From: Aurelia coerulea
Lineage: Eukaryota; Cnidaria; Scyphozoa; Semaeostomeae; Ulmaridae
Reading direction: 5' to 3'
Assembly (NCBI GenBank): GCA_039566865.1
Contig: CM076947.1
Coordinates: 24,429,501-24,493,500, forward strand
Length of the DNA stretch: 64,000 bases
Numbering within the stretch: the stretch's first letter is position 1; each line of letters starts with the position of its first letter. The notes under the pieces are model-generated. The model saw nothing but the letters and a program-made list of their open reading frames with translations. It ran no database searches and had not been told where the DNA came from. Of the stretch, positions 1 to 12,245 are shown piece by piece. The position numbers were made by a program, and so were the translations under genes.

Positions 1-2059
1 ACCAATCTGGGGATGTTTTCCCCTCGAAATCAATAACTTTAGAGCATCTTGAAATGTAGAGTTTGCAACGGCAAGGCGCAACTATAACTTTCTTCTTGTC
101 GTCGTATTTCTTGCGAATTTCATGGCAAGCACGATGGATGTCATGGCTCTCTGTTAGCATCTTGTTATGAAGTTTGATAAAGATTTCTGTAATGAACGAG
201 CTTGTAAACTGTGGTAGATAAGTGTGCGAAAATCCAGAGAAGTCTCCAAGGGCTGCGCGTTCTGCTGTACAAAAGCGACTCCACTTGGAGTTTATGTGGT
301 TTTTATTCGAGAGTCTTCACAGTTAATGGTTTATAATGAACATACGTACGAATAAGTAGTGGTAATAAATAGCTGACCAATTTCCTTGTTGTTTATTTCC
401 CCTTCTTTGTCACCAAACAGAAATTCTCTGAGATATGATTCCTTTTCGTGCACTCTTCGTAGATAATATGGTTTCTCGACTTGAACTTCTCTCTGTTTAT
501 GCTTTATGATGCATAAATGTCAATATTTCTCCTGTAGCGTAATTTCCTTTCTTTTTCGCTGAAGAAAAATCTCCGAGATCCAACTGTCCTTCAGTGCAAA
601 ATTCACTCCTTTCAGTTGATGTGGTTTCTTGGCGTGAACTTCTCCCTGTTGTACTTCACAATAGAAAATGTTACGCGAATAACTCGTCAATATTTCTCCC
701 GCAGTTTACTTTTCCTCGTGTACCGTATTGGAGTCCTGTTCGATTTCAATATCTACAAACAAAACAGTTCAAACAGCTGCCAAACGTGATGCTCTTTTCC
801 ATCTGTCGAGCCGATCGAATGAAGGGGATCCTTGAACCGACGCTGCAACGAAACTACGTCACCGCTATCAATGACACGAAAGTTCTTCACCTTTCTGTAA
901 CACGATGTAATCTGATGTAATCCTTGTTCCTGGCTGTGGTTTTTATTTCCAATAAAAACAAAATTCTCTCCAAGTTTTTCGTTCAGTGTCGTAAAGGTAA
1001 AGCGTAAATCAGCGTCACAAGAATGTCGTGAGCAAATTTCGTCACAAAATCTTCTTTGAGAATTTACTATGATTAAACCTAAGCCCGTCTGCTAATCCTA
1101 ATCCGATATATACTCTGAAAATGCCCTCAAACAAAGTTCTCTCCAATTTTACTTCAATGTACGGTAGATATATAACATCACGATTCTTTCTTGGAAAAAT
1201 TGTGGTCACGAAATCTTTAAGAGTTGACTGTAATTATAGTTAAACTTTTCTGCAAATCTTTAATTTGATTCAATTTTCGTGCAGAAAATGTCCTCAAACA
1301 AACTTCTCCTCCAATTCAGCTTCACGATAAAACCTTGGTGAAAAAGTTTTCAAGAATTACTGCAGTCAAAGCTGAACTCTTCTAAAATTCTTCTTTATCC
1401 GATTTCAAGTCTAAACATTTCTCTAATCTAAATTCCTTCTGATCGCCGTTTCCACTTGTGAAGAATGAATCTCACATATCCCCTGTTATGTACTTGCACT
1501 GTACTTTTAGCTATCTGACTAACACTAAATTAATTTGCTCCCACTCTGCCTGCAGGCCGCCAGTCCGTCTCATTGAATCAAAATCACAGTGTGGACTCGA
1601 ATTTCACCGAACAATGTTTTTTATTTTCGCGCATCAGACACAGTCAGGGCAAATAACTTTGGTGTTTGCAAGCTTTTTTCAAAAATAACAAGACACCGTA
1701 ACTTTTTAAAAAGGACAAAAGGCAAACCCACAAGGATTTTCCTTATTCTTTAGTTGTTAGTTCAATCAATTCCATGGGGCAGCTTTGACCATCAAGCAAA
1801 CCATTCTGTGGCTTTTTATCCTACGTCCGATTCTCCCGGGGGAACGACTTTGTCTTGGAACAGAGACTGGATCGAGCGACATTTTTGATAGACTCACGAG
1901 ATAGTCCCAGTTATCGCAACAACAACAACGACAACAACAACAACAGTAACAGCAACAACATTTTTTAAGCGTCAAGCAGTCTATCAACAGCGATAACTAC
2001 AAATTTGTAATCAATCCACATTTTTTTATTACAACGTCCAACTTTGTAATCTAAGTTTA
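1..2059. other. AT-rich region without a supported gene
   Basis: Imperfect tandem units of roughly 150 bp appear between about 415 and 720 (paired motifs GAACTTCTC and GTCAATATTTCTCC) with weaker echoes to about 1330. A (CAA)n-like run lies at 1917-1960 behind TAGTCCCAGTTATCGCAACA, a string repeated at 27137-27156. No exon was recognised. Confidence 0.5.
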
Positions 2060-2450
2060 CAGTAAGTACCCGCAAATAAGAAACCCCCTTGTATAAGAAA
2101 CAGGCCTCATTTTCTTTGAAAGGATCTCCTTTAATAAGAAATAACGCTAGGTCTGAAATTTGAAAGTTTCTTATTTTCAGATTTGTCATAGTTTGTCCTT
2201 AAATGCCAAAAAATATTCCCATAAATCAGAATGAACATTTTCAAAATTAAAGATTCACACAACAAAAAGGTAACAAGGTAAAAATGTAAAATGTACCAGT
2301 AATGTGCAACACACATGCATGTATGGTACTGTCATATACCTTGACTATTAATAAGAAACTTTGATCCTGATCATGAGAAGGTCGCTTTAAATAAGAAACT
2401 TTCTGAGGCCTCGATTTTAAAAGTGGTTTCTTATTTGCGGGTACCCGCTG
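2060..2450. mobile_element. TA-flanked MITE with CAGTAAGTACCCGCAAATAAG ends
   Basis: The left terminus CAGTAAGTACCCGCAAATAA and right terminus TTATTTGCGGGTACCCGCTG are inverted and lie between TA dinucleotides. Internal AAGAAACTT/AAGTTTCTT motifs link it to the GTTTCTTA repeats. Confidence 0.65.
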
Positions 2451-2560
2451 TATACCCCTTTATTATCTCCAAAAATCTCGTACAGTTTCGTAAGAAATAT
2501 TAAAAAAATCTTCTAAAAATCTTAAAGAATCTTGAAAATCCAAAAATGTTCAAAATCTTA

Positions 2561-2634
2561 TACCCTGGGTGCCAGAGTCTCTAACAAAAAATGGAGATCT
2601 CCATTTTATGTTAAAGAGTTTGGTACCCAGGGTA
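2561..2634. mobile_element. Micro-palindromic element with 9-bp target duplication
   Basis: Ends are TACCCTGGGTGCCAGAGTCT and the near inverse complement ending TACCCAGGGTA. It is flanked by perfect copies of AAAATCTTA at 2552-2560 and 2635-2643. It is only 74 bp, so it is non-autonomous. A 9-bp duplication is typical of Mutator-like transposases. Confidence 0.75.
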
Positions 2635-2890
2635 AAAATCTTAGAAATCTAAAAAAAAAATACTTAAAGTCTGAAGATCTAAAAAAAGAAACACAGAAAT
2701 CTCACCCAGAAATCATACAAATCCCCAAAAACTCTTTCAAAACTCGTTGAAAATCTCGAAAGTCGTTTAAACCCTTACAAGTATTAAGAAATCTTGAATC
2801 TTTGAAAATCTAAAAATCTCATCAAGTCTTAGACATTTTATATGAAATCTAATAGTCTTTACAAATTTCAGAAAAGATCTCACATCTTCC

Positions 2891-2941
2891 TACCCTGGGT
2901 ACCAGCCTCTCTATATGTTAGAGAGTCTGGTACCCAGGGTA
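2891..2941. mobile_element. 51-bp palindromic element with 9-bp target duplication
   Basis: Starts TACCCTGGGTACCAG and ends TCTGGTACCCAGGGTA, almost entirely two arms of a hairpin. Perfect ACATCTTCC duplications occupy 2882-2890 and 2942-2950. Same family as 2561-2634. Confidence 0.8.
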
Positions 2942-2952
2942 ACATCTTCCAA

Positions 2953-5262
2953 AAAGCTGAGAGACTCTTTGGATGCCAAAATCTCGTCCGCAATGTTTGG
3001 ATTGATTGCCCCTTGATTTATTCGATCGAGTGAATGCGGTAGTTGTATAGCCTGTGTTCCAGTTGTTGTTCCTACGTCAGTTTTGTTTCTCCTTGTGCCC
3101 CTGTGTCCTACATCCCTTGGATCCTTGTGCCCTGTAAACTGTTTTAGGAAGAATGACTCTTGCAGTGAGTCACGCAACTTGCGTGTTCTCGTCATTGTCA
3201 AAAAGGGAAATATACATTGAACAGACTCTGAAACAACTAGATATATTAGCATTAACGAGATATATTGTTCTCTATTGTTTTAAGAACAATTGCCCCCCCC
3301 CCAATCCGAAGCTGCTTCCTACGGCATTGAGTGTACAGTATCATATTACGCTACTTGTAGGCGATATCTACCACGAAGCATGACTGAGATTTTCCCAAAG
3401 GATACTTCCTTGGCTACCCACGTTCGTGTTTATAGTCTGGTTTGGGTTGTACGGCGCGTCTGGTTTTGCCCACACGTAGTCTTTCTGGAAACTAGGATTT
3501 TGAGTATGTACTGAAAGTTTTAGAATAATCAGATTTTGAGTTCTCAGAGCTCTCAGAGTTTCTTACGTGCTAATTATACGTTCCAATTCAATAAAACTTG
3601 GTATTTACATCTTGTGCCTTTGTGAACATTTCACAACAAAATTTTATGCATTCTGAGTTACGTTATACAGGAAAAAAAATGGAAAGGAGTACTATGGAGT
3701 TTATTAATTTCATAGTGATCTGAGAGTTGAGTTTCTTACGTCTTACGTGTCGAGGATTTCCTTTTCTAAGACAAACAGCTTCTTAAGTTATATTTTTCGA
3801 GTACTGGAGTTTCTTAATTTCATAGTGATCAGAGAGTTGAGTTTCTTGTGGGCAGTTTTTAAAAAATACAAAATAAGCGATGTATGAACTGCAGAAGATA
3901 TCTCAGAAAAATAACCAACGATTTTCACCGTCCGATTGTATTTCTGTCAAAGTAAAAAAAGTTTTCAAAATAAGATTAATATGAATTAAATCGAATTATA
4001 ACCGTTGCATTATGAAATTTTATTTCAAGCAATAAGCAGGCGTGGCAGCTACTTTCTCACGCAATACTTCTAAGTTTATTATCAAATTGTGAATACCTGT
4101 TTATGAAATTTTAAGTAATCGTATCAAAAAAAGATCAACTTTGTCAAAATATAATGTTTACGTTATCCAATGCAACATTGCTGGTTTATAACAGGAATAA
4201 TGCTTCAATTGTTCAGGGCTGTGAATGTACATGTATTTTTTTAAGATAAGGCTACGTTTTCAAATGACCTCTTTTTCAAATAATTCCGTGTCAGATGATC
4301 TTGAATACCGTTTCCATTACTCCGTTTTCCCGAAGAAGGCCTGGCACGAAAACGGAGGTGTTTCCCTTGCTCCGTTTTCAATCGTTTTCATTTCCTTCAA
4401 TGTCGCCGCTTTCAAATCACTATCACTCCACTTTGAACAGCGTTTTCAAATTTCTCCGTTTTTGATCGTTTTAAATGGAAGGCCAAAACGGAGACATTGC
4501 ACTCCGAGCGTAAATATTTCCAACTGAAGTTTTTTAAAGCCTTTCCGATTCTTATGTACCTGCTGAGGATTTCCTTGACTAAAATGAATAGTTTCTTGAA
4601 TAATTTTGCCCAGCACTGGAGTTTCTTAAATGTTTAGCGATCTGAGGAGAGCTGAGTTTCTTACAAGCAGTTTCTTATAAAGATTAAACTCTTTGTAAGA
4701 GACCCTACTCTTAGATCATCAAAATACTCCAGTGCTGGAAAAATCATGTTCATATTAGTCATGTTACGCTAGAAACTCTCTGATTTCATCTGAAGCTCTT
4801 TAGCTTGTCAGGAGCATACTTTCGCCTGTTTGCTTTACTTTATTCTACTTTGGCAACGTATAAACAAGGGTGTGGTTCCATAAAACTGGCCATGAAATGT
4901 TCACGAAGGCACAAGACATCCCCCATCAATCAATAAATAAATAAATACAATAAAACGTGCATTTGAGAAACATTCTGAAAGACTGTCAAGAAACTTTGAG
5001 TTCTCAGAATTTGGCAGTTTAAAGAAACTTTTAAGCACTGGATCAATTTCTGAATTGCGTACAAAAGAAGATACGTGGATGACTTTGTGATATTCTTGAT
5101 GTCACGGTACCTAAAAGTTGTCACTTATGGCCTTGTCATTTGACATAATGAATGAGTTTCCCTCTCTGCTAAGCTCCCTCTCGGAGTCTCAGAAATTAGA
5201 TATCAAAGAGTGGGGGCTCTTCTCTTTGAAGCAAATTAGTTCTTGTGGTTTGAATTTCACGT
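2953..5262. other. Repeat-derived region without a supported gene
   Basis: It holds GTTTCTTA-type sequence (3720-3850 and 4550-4740) and an AAACGGAG-rich block (4300-4505). The rest is AT-rich with no coding pattern I can defend. It lies 3' of Bcl-2-like gene 1 and may include its 3' UTR. Confidence 0.45.
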
Positions 5263-8200
5263 TTACTGATATTTTAAATACATATAGGCAAAACCAATCC
5301 CTACAGCTAAAACTGCAGCAGTGCAGCTATAAGAAGACAATTTCACTAACATGTTTGTTGTTCCTTGAAAGCAAGGTGCATCGTTTACAGCTTCAGCATG
5401 TCCACACTTGCTTCTAACTTGTGTTTTGTCAGGGTCCGTATATGCTATGTTTTCCAATGGGTCATAAAGTTCCCCTGTCAACTCATCAGGCCCAAGAAGA
5501 GGATCGCCGTGACACTCCAATGCAGTCTGAAAAGAAAAATGGGTTTCTTCAGAAATTTAGGCCTATCTCGTCAAAGAGGTAGGGAGGCTGCAGTCTCGTG
5601 ATATCGTACACCAATGCAACCTACGAAAGTAGACCTCTACGCAAGCACCCAGACTAAGGTTAAATTCGGTCGTATAGGCACCCGAGCCTAAATATCGATG
5701 ACACTTATATCAATCGAGAAAACATCAATGTTTCTCTTTAGGACATGACCGTAGGAAGCATCCTAAACTGGGGGGTACTACATTTCAAGGGCACCTTCTT
5801 ATTGAGCAAAAGGTCCTAAAGGGGCATTTCCCGAAGCAAAAAGGGCATTTTCATTATAATTTCAACATATTGGGGGGAACGTGCGCTTGTAAACGGATCG
5901 AAGTTTGAAAAGATACGCTCCGCAAGCCAGAGAACGGAGAGCAGCGAAGAGAAATGTTATTGGTTTTAATGTACTCTGAATAAATTGTGAGTTTACAAGA
6001 TTACCAACAGAAATAAATGTGTAAACCCTATCTGGACCGGGCTATTCTGAGCACCATCAGGCAGCTGAAAGGTTTACGCTTAAGGTTGATTTGCATTTAA
6101 GGTGGCTCACCACTGTAAATTTCAAAATCATGAAACAACGATATGTGGCTTAGTTTGCTACCCAGTAAAAACAAGTTCAAAACACACAAAGTTGGTTAAG
6201 GTGGCTTGCTACTGATAAGAATTTCGCACTGATATACACCTGGTGTCCTATCGTTCATGGCTATACAAAACATAAACAGGTTTACCGCTGAGAATTACTG
6301 CACTATAAAACTGGTTTATAGAACGTGGAGAATGAGTTCAGGGAGAAAGTCTAGCGGCTTATTTTGAACAGACCAGCCTACTGTTCTATTCTGTCAAAAA
6401 CTCAGCATATACTGTTAGCAATAGACTTAAAACAATCTTCATAGTTATCCACATTTGAAAATAACAGAAGCATTCCTATCGATTGAAGTGGACGGGGGCC
6501 TAACGTATACCGGGTGTACTAAAAAAAATTGTGCCCCGTTTGCTTGAAGATGGCAACAAAACGGCAAAAGGTTCTCGCTAAAATTGTGCACGATATTGTT
6601 CTTCAGATATTCAATTAAAGTTTGCTACCATCTCCGTAAAAATCCGTTAAAAAATGATGAAGCTATGACCTTCACGAGACCAAATTTGCCTGATGACTGA
6701 AACCAGCAGTCGGCCATTTTGTCTTACTATTTTGCAGCGATAAATAGTTCCATGGATGAAATAAAAACGACAGCCTCCAATGTCATAGCTCTGATAATCA
6801 TCAGAGAGTTTTCAAGCATTTCCTACCTTATATAAACTATTTCTTATCTTACATGAAGCTATTTAACACTGCAAAATAGTAAGACAAAATGGCCGACCGC
6901 TGGTTTCAGTCATCAGGCAAATTTGGTCTTTTGAAGGTCATACCTCCATCATTTTTCAATGGAATTTTACGGTGATGGCAGCAAACTTTATTTGAACATC
7001 TGAAGAGCAACATCACATAAATTTTCGGTGAGAATCTTTTGCCGTTTCTTGGCAATCCTCGGGGAAATGGGGCACGATTTTTTTGGGAGAGCCCGTACTT
7101 TTGAACCCGAGTTAATACCTCAGAAAGGCTACTGCGTACTCATGTCATATTTTCGTGTACTTTTTGGTACAAGGAATGCTAGCTCGCTGTTTGTGTGTTG
7201 TATTCGATACAGAGGCGTACGAACTTTCGCTTCTTTCGCGCCCCTTTCGCTTGATGAAAAAATACCCTTCAAGTATCGTGCTCAGGGACGTAGGAAGCAT
7301 CTCAAACTTGGAGGGGCACGACACTTCAAGGGCACCTATTTCATTACCCTGAAAGGGCACTTCCTGAAATAAAAAGGGCACTTCTTTGTTTATTGCAAAG
7401 TCTTGGGGGGCATGTGCCCCCAGTGCCCCCCCGGTTCCTACGTCTCTGATCGTGCTCCACCCACTCCAAGTCCTATGGCCCTGCATAAAAAGTAACGATG
7501 CGATGATAATAACAATAACTCACCCAGCCTCCTGCCTTGTTGATACAATCAATAGAATTTTCAGCCACATATCGACTGGCATAATCAACCAATGTATCAA
7601 CTTGAATTTCAGACAGCACATCTGAGAAAACGACTTCTTTCACTAGATAGAAAACAAGTGCCACTTTCGCCCATATGGACTTTGTTATCTTGGTCCAGTT
7701 ATTTTCGAAAACTGATGTTGCCACTGCAGAAAATTGTTCGTAACTGATCTGTTTGTTCGTTGATTCTAGTGGAGTGAGAAGTTCACAAACTTGTTGGTCT
7801 AGAATTCCAGGGAACTCTTCCATGATACATTGACTTATCTGTTCGAGGCGGAGTGTGACACAGGTTATTGGGGTTTCTGGGGTCGTTAGTCCATTCTCTA
7901 CAGTGCCAAATCTATGGAGGAAAAACTTGTTATTAAGACTAGTTGCAAGAATCAAAGATCCATGGTCATCCAGAGTCCTATGTAGACTTATGACATTTCT
8001 TCCCTTGTTTCCCTGCGTTCTTTGATTTGCAGATATCACTTGCTCAATAAGGGACTCATTTCATTACTCTTATAAAATGGGCCCCCTGTGTCAAAATGGC
8101 CTAAACCAGCGGGAGTTCTCGTACACTCAACAAAATCGCTTCAATTTCTGGTTTAAAGAGCTTCAACATTGAAAAGCAAACTTTTTGTACAAAGAATAAT

Positions 8201-10222
8201 GTTTTACGAACCTACTCATCGCAAAATACATACCTTTCAAGCAGCAATCTTCCTCTGTAGAAACAAAATAGATCTATCGCAGCTACGAGAACTCTTTCCC
8301 GAATCAACCGTTTTTGTACGCAACAACAACAACAGTCTAAATAGCGCTTCCTTATTGGTTGAAAAATAAATTCTAGCAATTTGATTGGTCAATATGGATC
8401 CACACCATATTGGCCTAAAGTGGCTACACTTTATAAGAGTAATGAAATGAGTCCCTACTGAGCAAGTGATATCTGCAAATCAAAGAACGCAGGGAAACAA
8501 GGGACGAAATGTCATAAGTCTAGGTCCTATGCAGGCACGCTACAATTTCAGACTTTCTGAAAATCAAATTAGGCCCAAGCAGAAAATATGGATCTACACT
8601 GCCATTGTTGAACTGATAGAAAAGTCCAAGTAAAGTCAAACTTTCTACCAGAATTCACGTTTTAAACAGGCCAACTTTGATTTTCAGACTGTCTGAAATT
8701 GCAGTGTACCTGCAAAGGACCCTGGATAACAATAGCTCTTTAACTGGTCAACGACCCTGAATACGCTGACCATGCCTTGATGACCAGAGAGCGCCGAAGT
8801 TGATGACAGACTTTTTGCCGCTCACTCATTCAACCTTTGGTTCTTTTGAATCGTTCGTCCAACGACCAACTGCAAGGGCCTAATGAGCAGGGGGCCTAAT
8901 GAAGCGGGTCAAACGGTTCATGTTGTCTTTTTTGTGAATGTAGCAGGGAAGCATCTTGTCTTGAAATACCCTAACCCCAACCCTAACCCCGGGGGGTCAC
9001 TTCAATAGGCGCATGACAGGGGTATGCCATTTTCAATTGTAAAATCATACCCTAAAATTTATGAATTTTTCAAAAACCATACCCCAAAATTTACGGGCCT
9101 TTCAAACAAGATACCTAAATTTGTGACCAAAATTCGAAATTCTAACCAAGTACCTGAAATCAGATTAAATTCAATACCCTCAAGCATTTTTCTTCCAAAA
9201 TGACACCCCAAAATTTATGTTCATTTGTGATGTTACCAAAAATTACACCCTAAAATTTATTTTTAGCCTGAAAAAAGGTACCCCAAAAAATGGCACATCC
9301 CGTACTGGTACATATGGATATGGTAGTGACCCCCCCCCCCCCGGACCCTAACCCTATCCAACGTTGGTAAAGTAGTAAGGCAGGTAGTACATCAATGCAA
9401 GGAAGAATCAACCAATTGATACCAAACGCAAAAATTAAAAGATGCAGATATGTAGATTTGAATTTAGTAAATCTAATTGACGTACCCTCTAATTCTGCAA
9501 ATAAGGGGTACAGAGCTTACAATTGCAAGGAATAAAAACTGCTTATGTTTCATTGGGATATTCCTAAACTGTTAGCCATTCTAATTTCATTTGGAATGCT
9601 CTTCCATATTTGGTTGCATCTATAGGTTGTCTCAGTACCATGTAATACTGTTTTTGAAGTCCTGGATGACTATATGTATCAAATTTGAAAATGAGGGGGC
9701 TCACTCTTCTGTAAAGGGATTACTTCTGTAAAGGGTACGAGATTGTTTTAAATAATAGGATTTTTAGTGAATTTTTTTCTTGAAAACATTGTTTTCAAAA
9801 AAAGTATTTTTGCCATAAGGTGTACGAGATTTTACAGAGTGATACGCCCCTCGTTTATTTTGTAAATTTACATAGTCCTTTAATATGTATGTAAACCCAT
9901 ACCGGAGGCAAGGTAGCTGACATCTTTCATCATTATCAGAAGCACTTTTAAGTCGTTTCTTGTCAAAAGTGGTAATATCAGCCAGCAGATCTCGGGACAG
10001 CTTTTTTCTCAATGGATCCAACATGTTTGTGAGTCTCTCCCTGACTTTTCTGTCGTGTACGTCACTACCTCTACGAGGTCGGCATTGATGGGGCCAAGTG
10101 TGGTGCAAATTTGCGTTTAATGGCATTGAATGTTGGCGGTTCCTTCCAATGATCTTTTCTGCGGGGAGACTGCTCAGGTACTCAAGTACAACCAATTTTG
10201 TTTCTTCTTTCCTTCGATCCAT
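5263..10222 (-). CDS. Bcl-2-like protein 1 (BH4-BH3-BH1-BH2-membrane anchor), three exons
   Basis: Predicted multidomain Bcl-2 homologue of 323 residues, expected to sit on the mitochondrial outer or ER membrane and bind BH3 proteins. Coding exons on the minus strand are 10222-9903, 7911-7524 and 5526-5263; all junctions are GT/AG and the phases (2, then 0) keep frame. The ATG at 10222 is preceded by an in-frame TAG. Residues about 5-22 (ETKLVVLEYLSSLP) resemble a BH4 helix. A BH3-like helix lies near 125-140 (LRLEQISQCIMEEF) but lacks the Gly-Asp core. BH1 is near 187 (WAKVALVFYLVKEV), and BH2 ends in AGGW at 236, where the intron falls. The last 18 or so residues (AVGIGFAYMYLKYQ) are a hydrophobic anchor like the MCL-1 tail. 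It is a tandem paralogue of the gene at 15850-19821, with an exon 2 of identical length. Known: BH1/BH2 plus an anchor mark this family. Inferred: a survival-type role; a BAX/BOK-type role is not excluded. Confidence 0.8.
5745..5885. mobile_element. Truncated member of the CAGGGACGTAGG family
   Basis: GACCGTAGGAAGCATCCTAA, then TTTCAAGGGCACC and AAAAAGGGCATTTTC, parallel the interior of 7283-7448, but no clean right end is present. Confidence 0.5.
6510..7095. mobile_element. Mariner-type MITE, TA-flanked, degraded right end
   Basis: The left end is TA then CCGGGTGTACTAAAAAAAAT, and long inverted arms match the element at 18415-19010, including GGCCATTTTGTCTTACTATT. The right end is mutated (GGGAGAGCCCGTA). 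It lies in intron 2 of Bcl-2-like gene 1. Confidence 0.65.
7283..7448. mobile_element. hAT-type MITE, CAGGGACGTAGGAAGC end
   Basis: It begins CAGGGACGTAGGAAGCATCT and ends GGTTCCTACGTCTCTG. Perfect 8-bp duplications of ATCGTGCT lie at 7275-7282 and 7449-7456. The interior repeats AAAGGGCAC. Confidence 0.85.
8988..9344. mobile_element. G-run/C-run hAT-like MITE with internal ACCCCAAAATTTA repeats
   Basis: CCCGGGGGGTCACTTCA at the left and AGTGACCCCCCCCC...CGG at the right. ACCCTAAC is found on both sides (8980-8987 and 9345-9352). The interior repeats ATACCCCAAAATTTA-like units about eight times. Confidence 0.7.
9764..9902. other. Intron 1 start of Bcl-2-like gene 1 (readthrough frame)
   Basis: The exon 1 frame remains open past the GTATGG donor at 9902 to about 9764. 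Homology to the second gene ends exactly at the donor (LPCLR against LPFLR), so this part is treated as intron. Confidence 0.6.
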
Positions 10223-10757
10223 TTCTTCAGGTATGATCTGCTACGCTCAGTGTTTGTCGTTTGTTTCAAAATTATTTTTGTCTATCCTGTTTTCGTGGTT
10301 TTAGCTGGTATCGCCTGTTGTTTCAAACTTCTTACTTTCTTGTTCCTCGTTGTCGGTTTACTCACCAAGGTCGAATTAATGATCTTCGAAATTTCTCAGC
10401 AACTCTTTATTACTCTGTTTCTCGCTCTTTGCCGTCTCCTACCCTTCCGACACTCAACTCAAATTGGCTAGGCCCAGTGGCCCACTGCCCTTTTTGAGCA
10501 TCTATTGCTCAATTTGTTTTCCTTGATGAGTTTCGATTTCTTTGTCCAACCACCTTCCACAGAAAGCTAATTGTTTCGTTGCATCATGATAAACAACTAT
10601 TTGAATGACGGAGGAATGATAAGGAAATTACTGCCCTCAAGCATTTCAAAATTGCGGAATTCTAATCAGTCCTGTGACTGTGGGGGTTAGGTGGGGTTAG
10701 CAGAGTTCGAACCATTGGTTCATTCATTAACATGCTCTTTCGAAGCAATCTTTCTTC

Positions 10758-11163
10758 CACGGGGGGGGGGGGGGGTCTTCCATAGTAAAGGTACCTGGGG
10801 ATGTGCCGCGAGCAAGGGCATACTTTTTCGGACTTGTAGTCTAGCCAAGGGTATCCTTTTTGCAATTTTGGCCTAGCAACGGTCTAGCCAAGGCATGGCC
10901 AAGGGTATCATTTTGACAATATTGGTCTAGCGGATGGTCATGATATCATATTTGGTACAAATTTGACAAATTGGTCCAGGAAATGGTCAAAATTGGTCTA
11001 GCCAAAGGTACCATGTTCGTAAAAATTGGTCCAGAGAATGGTCAAAATGGTCTAGCCAAAGGTACCATTTTCGTAAAAATTAGTCTAGCCTACGGTACCA
11101 TTTTCAAAATGCTCGCGGCAGACCCCTGTCCAAAATTTGGCCAAGAACCCCCCTCCCCCCCTA
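10758..11163. mobile_element. hAT-like MITE with internal GGTCTAGCCAAGGGTA repeats
   Basis: Starts CACGGGGGG and ends in a C-run then TA, between perfect CTTTCTTC duplications (10750-10757 and 11164-11171). The interior holds a few degenerate copies of the 57-bp unit seen at 47335-47615. Confidence 0.8.
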
Positions 11164-12245
11164 CTTTCTTCAAACTGCTTTTTGCTTCGCAGAACGCAAA
11201 TCAACAGGATAATCTCTCTCAACCAAACAAAATTAACGTTTGATCATGTACCAAACCAACACTTGAGTTGGCAAGCAAGGGAAAATCTTTGTAAAGTAAT
11301 GTTTCAGGTTTCCGAAACAACAAAGCGATTTGCCTTTCTAAAGAATAGATTTCGCATACGTGCACACAGTCAAATCAAAATAAACAGAGAAGCAAAACAT
11401 TATGGTTGGCTACGTTGTTGCTGTGAAATCTATGCTCGAGTTGTATCCCTACGTCAAGGAGCCTGGGTCGAAGAAAATTTCCCGCCAAAAAACAAGTGCT
11501 CCCTGGTCAACCTCGTCCCCAGGGCCTTTTATCATATTGGGACGGAGACAGACCCAATACATATTGATGCCAAAATGCTACCATGAAATGATCGTTAAAG
11601 AACTGTTGTAAGGTTGTCTTTTTAGAGGGGCCGCATTAAAGATTGTTTACCTTTATGAGATATTACGTGGGATTTGCGAACACTTCAGTTGTTGTTATTC
11701 GCGGAAATATCCGCGTGGTATCTTGCATGAGACAGACTTAGAAATTTTTACGAAAAGGAACACATAATTCAACTCATGTCATTCAATAACAATCTAATTT
11801 CTTAAATTCATAGTCACAAGCGTTAAATTCAAATAACATACACACCGTGTCAACTTTATTCGACAGTATCAAGTTAAAACCTACAGCTTCGTGAAACACC
11901 GGGGAAACACCCTTGCCTAACTGACTCAACCAAACACCAAAGTAAAGCTACGGTGTAGTATAAATTCAGTCCACGCTGTCAACGACAGTCAACCTCCCAT
12001 TTTGAGCAATCAGTCATCCTCAACAATTGCTTTTTCTGGATACCTGTTCTCCCATAATGTGAGAAGTTTCTGGAGAAAGGATTTTAGCCCTGGGGGGAGG
12101 GGTACATAACGTGTTTAGGGTACAGGTATAGGTATGTGTCGCTCATATGGGTGGGTTTTTGGGTTCAAAATTCTCTAAACAAGGGTCCTTTTTCGGCAGA
12201 TTTTCCATAAACATGGGTGGGATTTTCGCTGAAATCAGCAAAAAG

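Noticed and set aside
594..920. 108-codon ORF near the left edge.
   Set aside because: No recognisable domain, an alternative start codon, and it overlaps imperfect tandem repeats.
1766..1987. Cys-rich ORF on the minus strand.
   Set aside because: It is the reverse translation of a (CAA)n-like microsatellite.
7028..7372. 114-codon ORF on the plus strand.
   Set aside because: It covers the right end of a mariner-type MITE and part of a hAT-type MITE, with no protein similarity.
8970..8990. Telomere-like CCCTAACCCC sequence.
   Set aside because: Very short, imperfect, and part of the flank and duplication of a MITE; no telomeric array follows.
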